Positions 43,938 through 52,005 of a stretch of DNA of 64,000 nucleotides are shown in pieces (position 1 is the first letter of the stretch; the number at the start of each line of letters is the position of its first letter). Location of the stretch: assembly GCA_024234995.1 (NCBI GenBank), contig JACKNF010000012.1:27780-91779 (forward strand), read 5' to 3'. Both the position numbers and the translations under genes were made by a program. The stretch is from Gammaproteobacteria bacterium (GTDB lineage: Bacteria > Pseudomonadota > Gammaproteobacteria > Competibacterales > Competibacteraceae). The notes beneath the pieces are model-generated. The model did no database searches, had not been told where the DNA came from, and worked only from the letters and a program-made list of their open reading frames with translations.

Positions 43938-45761
43938 ATGGAAGCATTGCTGCGCCGGTTCCGCTCCGTATTCCTAATTATTGGTTTTTTCAGCTTTATC
44001 ATTAATTTGTTAATGCTGGCCCCGCCGCTGTTCATGCTGCAATTGTTCAATCGTGTATTGTATAGCCGCAGCAACGAAACTCTGTTGATGTTAGTTTTGG
44101 TCACGCTGTTCGCCCTGGCTATCGCGGGCTGGCTGGACACGATCCGCGCGCAGTTGCTCAACCGGTTGGGAAATTTCGCCCAGCGCCAATTGCGTATTCC
44201 GGCGGTTGAGACCCTCTGGCAATGGGTGCCACGGGGGAAAAATCGTGATCAAAGCCTGGAGGATGTACAGGCCTTAGCCGCCTTCCTTAGCCAGCCGGTT
44301 AAGGCATTTTTTGATATTCCCTGGTTTCCGATCTTCTTAGGCATCATTTTTTTGTTTCACCCGTTGTTGGCCCTGGTAGCAGTCATCGGGGCAGCGATCC
44401 TGATCGCGCTAGCAATTGCGGAGGAGTTTGTCGAAAAGAAAGCACTGGCAACAGCCGGCGAAGCTAAAACCCGTGCTCAGCAGTTCCTGCGCGAGGCCTT
44501 GAGTCACAATGAATCAGTCATCGGGCTGGGGATGCGTGACAACATAGTGCGGTACTGGTTGCAGTTACACGATGATTACCTGAGCGCCCATCAAAGCTCT
44601 ACTGATTCGACCAGTGGCATTAATGGCCTAGCGCACGTCACCCGTGGCCTGATTCGCATCATCGGTCTGACGGCGGCGGCTTGGCTGGTGATCAATACCC
44701 CAGATATGTCGCCTGGCATCATGATCGCTTCCTCCATCTTGATGGGACAGGCACTGGCGCCGATCGGCTCGATCATCGGGGCGTGGAAATCGTTCGTTAA
44801 GGCCCGGCAGGCTTATGGCCGTTTGCGGATGGTGGCCAGCGACTATCAGCAACAAACTGAAGCGCGCGACATTCGGCTGAATCTACCACGTCCGCTTGGG
44901 GCGCTGGCGGTCGAACAGGCCCATCTCGTGCTGAAGGATCGGTTAATTCTGAACAATCTCTCCTTCCAATTGAACCCTGGCGAGAGTCTAGGCGTGGTCG
45001 GTCTGAACGCAGCGGGCAAGACCTCGCTGGCCCGGCTGTTAGTGGGAATTTTTCCACCGACCAGCGGGCGAGTGACATTGGACGGTGCTGATATTTACCC
45101 TTGGGCACAAGCTGGACTGGGGCAGCATCTGGGTTATCTGCCCCAGCAGATCGAGCTGTTTTCCGGCACGGTTGCCGAAAATATTGCCCGGCTGGGCGAA
45201 GTGGATCAGCGTGAAAACATCATTATCCAGGCTGCACGGCTAGCCCGGGTTCACGATCTGATCTTACGCATGGCTCAGGGCTACAATACCGAGATCGGTG
45301 AGGGTGGAAATATGCTATCCGGTGGTCAACGGCAATTACTGGCGCTGGCCCGCGCTCTGTATGGTGATCCGGTCTTGGTAGTACTCGATGAGCCCAATGC
45401 CAGTCTGGATGGCCAGGCAGAGATGCGATTATTGGACACATTGCGGGAATTGAAAACAATGGGAGTCACAGTGGTGATCATTAGTCACAAGCCTTCCATC
45501 CTGAAAGACGCCGATAAATTACTGGTGCTCAATCAGGGCCGGCAGGTTCGCTATGGCCCACGGGCAGAGATTCTGGAAATTCTCTACAATGAACGGGTTA
45601 AACCCGCTCTGAATGCTGACTCAAGTAAGTCACCGCGTTTCCTGCGTCAATCCAAGCCCAATAAGGTGGAGAGTAGTAGCCGTTCAGTCCCTTTATCCCC
45701 ATCCTCTCTCCTTACAGGGAAAGGTGGAGATGCTGATGTTGATACGGAGGAGAAAAAATGA
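43938..45761 (+). CDS. Type I secretion permease/ATPase (PrtD-like)
   Basis: A 607-residue ABC exporter half-molecule. An N-terminal transmembrane domain (about 1-310) is followed by an ATPase with Walker A GLNAAGKTS (K361), signature LSGGQRQ, Walker B VVLDEPNASLD and switch histidine IISHK. The Walker A lysine and the rest are intact, so it should be active. The C-terminal 45 residues are polar and disordered. Type I exporters of this size move RTX proteins without C39 domains. The stop overlaps the HlyD start (ATGA, 45758-45761). Confidence 0.93.
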   Translation: MEALLRRFRSVFLIIGFFSFIINLLMLAPPLFMLQLFNRVLYSRSNETLLMLVLVTLFALAIAGWLDTIRAQLLNRLGNFAQRQLRIPAVETLWQWVPRGKNRDQSLEDVQALAAFLSQPVKAFFDIPWFPIFLGIIFLFHPLLALVAVIGAAILIALAIAEEFVEKKALATAGEAKTRAQQFLREALSHNESVIGLGMRDNIVRYWLQLHDDYLSAHQSSTDSTSGINGLAHVTRGLIRIIGLTAAAWLVINTPDMSPGIMIASSILMGQALAPIGSIIGAWKSFVKARQAYGRLRMVASDYQQQTEARDIRLNLPRPLGALAVEQAHLVLKDRLILNNLSFQLNPGESLGVVGLNAAGKTSLARLLVGIFPPTSGRVTLDGADIYPWAQAGLGQHLGYLPQQIELFSGTVAENIARLGEVDQRENIIIQAARLARVHDLILRMAQGYNTEIGEGGNMLSGGQRQLLALARALYGDPVLVVLDEPNASLDGQAEMRLLDTLRELKTMGVTVVIISHKPSILKDADKLLVLNQGRQVRYGPRAEILEILYNERVKPALNADSSKSPRFLRQSKPNKVESSSRSVPLSPSSLLTGKGGDADVDTEEKK

Positions 45762-47068
45762 CCGGCCTCGTATCTGCTGAATATCATCATGATTTTGGCC
45801 GTATTGTCCTTAAAGGCATGCTGGTGTGCATTCTGTTCGTCGGCGGTTTCCTGGCTTGGGCCACTTTCGCGCCGCTGGGCAGTGCAGTCGTCGCGCCGGG
45901 AGTGGTCAAGATCTGGACGAACCGTAAGACGATTCAACATCTCGACGGCGGAATTGTCCGGGCTATCTACGTCTCCGACGGGAGCACCGTCAAGCGAGGT
46001 GATCCGCTCATCCTGCTGGAAGACACCACGACCAGTGCCGCATTGAATATTCTGACAGATCAGCTTGATGCGCTCTCGGTTCAAGAGCAACGCCTGCTGG
46101 CGGAACGGGGCATGATGGATCATTTTGCGCCGCCTGAGGAATTGGCGGCACGGAAAGACCCCCGGTTAACGGCCCTGTATCAAAGCGAATTATCGTTGTT
46201 TAAAGCCCGGCGCAAAAATCTCAATGATCAAATCAAATTACTGTCAGACGGTATCACTCAATCCAAGGTGGCAGCGGCCAGCGTCCGGTCAGAGATCGAA
46301 GCGATTAACGAAGGTCTCAGCTATACCGATGACGTCGTAAAAACTATCGCAGCTATGGCAAAAAAGGGATTTGCTGAACGGACATCGTTGTTGCAGAAAA
46401 AAGAGGCACTGGCGGAAAAAAAGGAGCGGCTGCATTCTCAAACGGCTGAATTGGCCAATTTACAAAAGCAAATAACTGAACAGGAATTGCGGATCATCGC
46501 GTTGCGTAACAGTTATATGGAAGAAGCGGAAACTAATCGCAAGAAAACGCATGAGCAGATTCTTGAAATCGAGGAACGGCTGCGTCCCGCGCGCCGTGCG
46601 CAGGAGCGCAGTCTTTTGACCGCTCCAATTAGCGGTCAAGTGATGGCATTGGCCGTGAATACCATTGGCGGGGTCATCCGCCCCGGTGATTCCTTGCTGG
46701 ATATCGTGCCGCAGGAAAACGATCTGGTGGTGGAGGTCAAGATCGGCAATCGGGATATTGACAATATTTACCTTGGCCAAAGTGCCGAGGTGCAACTCAA
46801 TGCTTTCAACCGGCGCACGATACCCCTCGTTGATGGCTGGGTAACCTACGTTGCTGGCGATACCCAGGAAGATCCGAGCGCGCCGGGAGCGCTTTATTTC
46901 ATGAGCCATATTCAACTGGACCAGCCACAACTGGAGCGCATGACCGATATCACGCTATCACCAGGGATGCCAGTGACTGCTTTTATCAAAACCCGGACCC
47001 GGACGTTCCTGGATTATCTCATCTCGCCGATCACCGATCACTGGCGGCAGGCTTTGCGTGAAGAATAA
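45758..47068 (+). CDS. Type I secretion membrane fusion protein (HlyD family)
   Basis: A 436-residue adaptor. A cytoplasmic stub and one helix (about 24-44) precede a lipoyl-like part (VVAPGVVKIWTNRKTIQHLD), a long coiled coil (about 95-280, with EKKERLHSQTAELANLQKQI) and beta-barrel segments (SLLTAPISGQVMALAVN). It bridges the ABC exporter to a TolC-type pore. No TolC gene is in the window, so a shared one elsewhere must be used. Coupled to the exporter by overlap. Confidence 0.93.
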   Translation: MTGLVSAEYHHDFGRIVLKGMLVCILFVGGFLAWATFAPLGSAVVAPGVVKIWTNRKTIQHLDGGIVRAIYVSDGSTVKRGDPLILLEDTTTSAALNILTDQLDALSVQEQRLLAERGMMDHFAPPEELAARKDPRLTALYQSELSLFKARRKNLNDQIKLLSDGITQSKVAAASVRSEIEAINEGLSYTDDVVKTIAAMAKKGFAERTSLLQKKEALAEKKERLHSQTAELANLQKQITEQELRIIALRNSYMEEAETNRKKTHEQILEIEERLRPARRAQERSLLTAPISGQVMALAVNTIGGVIRPGDSLLDIVPQENDLVVEVKIGNRDIDNIYLGQSAEVQLNAFNRRTIPLVDGWVTYVAGDTQEDPSAPGALYFMSHIQLDQPQLERMTDITLSPGMPVTAFIKTRTRTFLDYLISPITDHWRQALREE

Positions 47069-47163
47069 GGGGTCTCGGTGATGTTGGTTTGCACCGGGAA
47101 TGGCGTCCTGCATGGCAGGCCATGCGTGTTATATCAAGTGATCAAGTGAGGAATAATAATAAG

Positions 47164-50100
47164 ATGCAGAATTTTAAGCTGCTGCTGATTGATTCGTCAA
47201 AAAATAAAGTCGTCTCAGAAGAAGAGCGCCGCTTTTTAGCAAAAGGTCAATGGCAACTCCGGATGACATCATATCGTGGATCATTACCGCTGGACTACAG
47301 TGATGCCTCTTGGGATGCAGTGATCTGGCATCTAGAAAAAGGTGGCGATCTCAAAGCTGTTTTAGAGGAAGCCTATCGGCTGGTTGTGGCAGGGGGTACA
47401 GTTTTATTGACGGCAGCGCTGAATGCTCGTGAAAAAGCGAAAATTATTCGTATAGCAAAAGCATTAAGCAGTACCTATGAAATGGTTCCCCTTGCTGATA
47501 AAAAGCAGTTATTGCGATTACAGAAGCTAGCTTTATCATCGAACAAGGTTCTAAAAGGATATCTAGATACATGTGATGTTCATTCTATTTGTGGTTGGAT
47601 AATAGATGAAAATAACATTCATCAACATGTTGAAATAGAAATTATCGTTGATGGTAAGTTGATTGCATGTGTGATAGCAAATAAATTTAGGCAAGATTTG
47701 TTAGATGCTGGGGTTGGCGATGGTCATTATGCCTTTAGCATCGCTATGCCAATTTCGTTATTAGATGGGGCAGAGCATAGTATTGATGTAATAGAAAAAC
47801 ATTGTAGATACAGATTGTCTGGATCACCTCAAGTATTTTTATTACCTCATAGTGAATATAAAAATATTGAAGCGAATCGTTTGACTAGCCTTGTTGATTT
47901 TTTTCTTAAAAAGATTACCACGAGAACCTCACTCTCCAAAGATATAATCTATTCAGGATTAGGTAGTGCGTTAGAGCAGCTTCATGAATATGAAGAAGCT
48001 ATGAATTATTATGATAAAGTTTCTCACATGCCGCATGTTGCACAACGTATTTTTGCTTTATCTGCTATTATTGGCCGTATCGAAATTTTTAATGGGAAGG
48101 AGATAATAGGATGGGCGATTCGAAAAACACCTATAGGTAGGCCAGTTGAACTTCAAGTTTTTATTAATAATGTCTATTATCAATCTATTATTGCTAAAAA
48201 ATATCGTGGAGATCTTAAAAAATTAGCAAAAAATTATGATGGCGGTCAGTATGGTATTTCACTCTCCCCATTTATTGATATGGCAGGAGTTGAAGTTTCT
48301 ATATTTAGCTTGCCGTATCGGTTACCACTAAAGAATTCACCTTTCAAAATACCTTATATAGAACCTTTTTATTCTAAGTCTGAAGTTGTCGCATCGCGAA
48401 TAATTGACGGTAATTCAAATTCTGAAATTGCAATCATAATTCCAATTTTCAACGCTGTTGAAAGCCTTGAATGTTGTTTAAAATCTGTACTGGAACATAC
48501 CACTTATCCTGCTCGTTTAATTTTGATTAATGATGCAAGTACTGATTCAAGAGTTGCCATTATTCTTGCAAAATATAAAGGATTAAAATTAGTTGAAGTA
48601 TTAGAGAATAAAATTAATTTGGGCTTCACTCGAACAGTAAATAAAGGTATTAAATTAGCAGGTAAAGCTGATGTTATTTTATTGAATTCTGACACAATTG
48701 TAACTCCGCGCTGGGTCGAAAATCTTCGTTATGCTGTTTATTCTAGTGCAAAAATTGCGACTGCAACTCCTGTTTCAGATAATGCAGGTGCATTCTCAGT
48801 ACCAGAAATAAATCAACCAAATAAAATACCTTCTTGGCTTGAGCATAATGAGTATGCGCGTGCGATAACGCAGACCAGTTCTAGACTATTTCCTTCAGTT
48901 CCAACAGGGAATGGATTTTGTCTCTATATACGAAGGGATTGCCTATGTGAGGTGGGAGTATTTGATGAAACCGCTTTTCCCCGCGGTTATGGTGAAGAAA
49001 ATGATTTTTGTATGCGTGCCTTACAAGCGGGTTGGAATCATGTTGTTGATGATAGAACGATTGTCTATCACAAGCGTTCGGCAAGTTTTGGTGAGGAGAA
49101 AACTGAGCTAAGCGCAGCTGGACGCGACAGGATAGCGCAACGCTATCCTGAATATGGCTGTTTAACATCTGTTTTTTGGGAAAGAAGTGATTTTTTAGCT
49201 ATTCGTTATCGTATCCGTTGCCTGTTTCATAATCAAATTGATAGCGCCATTGGCAAGCCTCGTATTCTTTACGTCATATCAACTCAAACTGGCGGTACAC
49301 CGCAAACAAATGGAGATTTAATGTATGGTGTTCGCAATGAGTATGATACTTGGTTACTGCAGTGTAATTCTTCAGTCATGCAATTATTACAAGTTACTGA
49401 GTATTCAAATTCTCATCTTGTCGAATCTTATACTTTGCAATATCCAATTGATGTGGTTACCCATCGTTCAAATGAATATGATTATATATTAGCGACTTGG
49501 TTGATAAAATTCTCCATCGAGCTTGTGCATGTTAGACATATTGCATGGCACAGTTTGGGATTTTTTACAGTTTGCCAGAGATTATCGATTCCTGTAGTTT
49601 TCTCATTTCATGATTTTTATACTGTATGTCCGACTGTTAACTTGCTGGATGGCGACTTGCGTTATTGCGGCGGTACTTGTACGGCAGTTACTGAAAATGA
49701 TTGCAAATCTGGGTTATGGTCAAAGAACAAAGTGCCACAGTTGAAACAACGCTGGATAAAACAGTGGCAAATAATGCTTGGAGCTGCGCTAAGGCAGTGT
49801 GACGCGTTTGTAACCACCTCATCAAGTGCTTATGAGGTAGTGGTAAAAACTTTTTCTTTCTTGAAAGCCGCTGATTTTCGCATCATTCCCCATGGAAGGT
49901 CTTTTGACTCAATGTTAATGTTGGGTATGCGTCCATTATTTGAGAAAAGAATTAAGATACTAGTACCTGGTAATATAAACGAGGCAAAAGGAGCTTTAAT
50001 TATTTCTGCATTACATGATATAGATCGTTTTAAGTTGCTGGAATTTCATATTCTTGGTAATGCTATATCATCATTAACTGGGAGACATATTATTCGGCAT

Positions 50101-51588
50101 GGTTCTTATCAAAGATCTCAGTTTGCACAGAAAGTAGATGCGATAAGGCCTCATTTTGGCGCAATATTCTCAATTTGCCCAGAAACGTACTGCCACACAT
50201 TGAGCGAACTGTGGTCAGTTGGCATACCTGTTTTTGTGTTTGACTTTGGTGCAGTTGCGGAACGTATTCGAAAAACAGGAGGCGGGTGGATCTTACCACA
50301 TGAAGATATTGAAATATTGTTTAAAGAGATAATTAAAATTGTAGTTTCTAATTCTGAGTATGAAGAAAAGTTGGCGCAAATTGCCCTATGGCAAAAAAAT
50401 GATGGAAAAAATAACAATATTAATGCTATGGCGTTACGGTATTTAAATTTATATCGTTCTGTTCAAGTAAAACGTCGTGTTTTTTTAATAGGTAATAAGA
50501 AAAGGCAAGCGCAAAATTTTTCTAAATTTCGTGTTGCTGTTATTACTCATGGTGGCGTATTAGATAATATTGCACCAGGTACTGCTCATGTTCGAGTTTT
50601 AGAATGGATACACAACTCTCCGTATCGTTCTGTGGAGTATGTAAGATGTTCGATTCTTGAGATTTTATCTACTGGATGTTTTTCAGATTATAATGCTGTT
50701 TTTGTACAAAGAAATAGTATTTTTCCTCCTTATGTAGATTACTTTATCGACCTTAGTAGGAGACATAAAGTACCTTTAATAATGGAAATTGATGATGACC
50801 TATTAAATGTACCTATGGATAAAGATTGTGGTGGTGACTATTTTTTATATAAAAATACATTAATTAAATTAATTAAAAATTCTGAATTTATAATGGTTTC
50901 AACAAATTTTATTAAACAAAAATTTACCAAATATAATTCTAATATTATAGTTAGAGAAAACAGATTGAGCGCTAGATTATGGTTTTCTCCATTGGTTAAT
51001 GAGTTTAAACTTAGTGAACATCAACAGCGTAATAATAAAGATGAGATTAGGATTGTCTACATGGGTTCAAATACGCATGCAGAGGATTTGATGATTATTC
51101 GCGGTGCAATAGAAAAAATAAAAGAAAAAAATCCATTGATACGCTTTTTCGTTATTGGTGGTGAATCAGAAAAAAATAACTGGTACGAGCGAATTGATGT
51201 TCCAGAAAATTATATAAATTATCCAAATTTTGTGCAATTTTTCCGGTCTGTTTCCGCTACCATGGATTTTGCTATAGCGCCCCTTTCTGACAATGAATTC
51301 AATAAATCCAAATCAAATCTCAAATTCCTTGAATATGCCGGGGCCGGTCTAAGCGGCCTTTATAGTGATGTTTGTATATACCGGAAATTAGTGGAAGAAA
51401 GTGGCTTTGGCAGTCTTGTATTAAACTCCGAAGAAGGTTGGCTACATGCTTTAACTGTAGCTATTTCTAATAAAGATATTATGAAGGATCAAGGGATTGC
51501 TGTTAGAAACTGGGTAGAAGCCAATTATACTATCGAGCAAAAGAGAGACTGGTTCGACTCCTTGTTTTTTCAGGTCAGCGATGCCTGA
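47164..51588 (+). CDS. Giant multi-domain glycosyltransferase (GT2 plus two GT4-like modules), AT-rich
   Basis: About 1474 residues; the ATG at 47164 follows GAGGA, while a TTG at 47089 is open but lacks support. In order: a methyltransferase-like half domain (about 1-120); a GYLD...CGWIID module (about 128-224) and a second copy, IIGWAIRKT (about 304-397); a GT2 domain (about 419-645) with IIIPIFNAVE, NSDTIV and GYGEENDFC; a GT4-like domain (about 698-1095) with HDFYTVCP, PHGRS and ETYCHTLSELW; and a second GT4-like domain (about 1120-1474) with GTAHVRVLEW, MEIDDDL and KFLEYAGAGL. Base composition is far more AT-rich than its neighbours, suggesting recent transfer. It probably builds a surface polysaccharide or decorates a protein. 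Confidence 0.88.
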   Translation: MQNFKLLLIDSSKNKVVSEEERRFLAKGQWQLRMTSYRGSLPLDYSDASWDAVIWHLEKGGDLKAVLEEAYRLVVAGGTVLLTAALNAREKAKIIRIAKALSSTYEMVPLADKKQLLRLQKLALSSNKVLKGYLDTCDVHSICGWIIDENNIHQHVEIEIIVDGKLIACVIANKFRQDLLDAGVGDGHYAFSIAMPISLLDGAEHSIDVIEKHCRYRLSGSPQVFLLPHSEYKNIEANRLTSLVDFFLKKITTRTSLSKDIIYSGLGSALEQLHEYEEAMNYYDKVSHMPHVAQRIFALSAIIGRIEIFNGKEIIGWAIRKTPIGRPVELQVFINNVYYQSIIAKKYRGDLKKLAKNYDGGQYGISLSPFIDMAGVEVSIFSLPYRLPLKNSPFKIPYIEPFYSKSEVVASRIIDGNSNSEIAIIIPIFNAVESLECCLKSVLEHTTYPARLILINDASTDSRVAIILAKYKGLKLVEVLENKINLGFTRTVNKGIKLAGKADVILLNSDTIVTPRWVENLRYAVYSSAKIATATPVSDNAGAFSVPEINQPNKIPSWLEHNEYARAITQTSSRLFPSVPTGNGFCLYIRRDCLCEVGVFDETAFPRGYGEENDFCMRALQAGWNHVVDDRTIVYHKRSASFGEEKTELSAAGRDRIAQRYPEYGCLTSVFWERSDFLAIRYRIRCLFHNQIDSAIGKPRILYVISTQTGGTPQTNGDLMYGVRNEYDTWLLQCNSSVMQLLQVTEYSNSHLVESYTLQYPIDVVTHRSNEYDYILATWLIKFSIELVHVRHIAWHSLGFFTVCQRLSIPVVFSFHDFYTVCPTVNLLDGDLRYCGGTCTAVTENDCKSGLWSKNKVPQLKQRWIKQWQIMLGAALRQCDAFVTTSSSAYEVVVKTFSFLKAADFRIIPHGRSFDSMLMLGMRPLFEKRIKILVPGNINEAKGALIISALHDIDRFKLLEFHILGNAISSLTGRHIIRHGSYQRSQFAQKVDAIRPHFGAIFSICPETYCHTLSELWSVGIPVFVFDFGAVAERIRKTGGGWILPHEDIEILFKEIIKIVVSNSEYEEKLAQIALWQKNDGKNNNINAMALRYLNLYRSVQVKRRVFLIGNKKRQAQNFSKFRVAVITHGGVLDNIAPGTAHVRVLEWIHNSPYRSVEYVRCSILEILSTGCFSDYNAVFVQRNSIFPPYVDYFIDLSRRHKVPLIMEIDDDLLNVPMDKDCGGDYFLYKNTLIKLIKNSEFIMVSTNFIKQKFTKYNSNIIVRENRLSARLWFSPLVNEFKLSEHQQRNNKDEIRIVYMGSNTHAEDLMIIRGAIEKIKEKNPLIRFFVIGGESEKNNWYERIDVPENYINYPNFVQFFRSVSATMDFAIAPLSDNEFNKSKSNLKFLEYAGAGLSGLYSDVCIYRKLVEESGFGSLVLNSEEGWLHALTVAISNKDIMKDQGIAVRNWVEANYTIEQKRDWFDSLFFQVSDA

Positions 51589-52005
51589 ATAAATGTAGAT
51601 CAAAGATTTTGGGTTAGGTTGAATATGGCCGATACAGTGAATTTCTCTCTGTTAGAGGCATGCGAAACCCAATCGCTCTATACTCGAAAAAAAGCATACT
51701 GAGATTACCTGGTCTGCCCAGAGCTGATTTATCATCAATGAGATCATGACGCTGCCCGAAACATTTTTTCACGGTACGGCTTCACTCGATTCTGTTCGCT
51801 AAAGTCTGTAGAACCTGCCAAAAAATTGGCATTGTACATATTGAGTTACCATACAGGTACGAGTATCAGGAACCTGGTATGCTAACTTGCAATACAGGAC
51901 CCGGTGAATTTGTTGCTCAAGAAGCCAGTGTGACGCCGATGGTGCTATTCCTCATATTCTCATGCTCCGATCCGATGCTGATCCTTCATTGAAAGAGTAA
52001 CCCCC
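51589..52005. other. Intergenic region without a recognisable gene
   Basis: These 417 bases between two large glycosyltransferase genes hold no supported gene, RNA or clear repeat. Composition returns to that of the rest of the window, so the AT-rich segment ends close to 51590. Confidence 0.55.

Noticed and set aside
47089..47163. TTG start for the giant glycosyltransferase
   Set aside because: Lacks a ribosome site; GAGGA lies before the ATG at 47164 instead.
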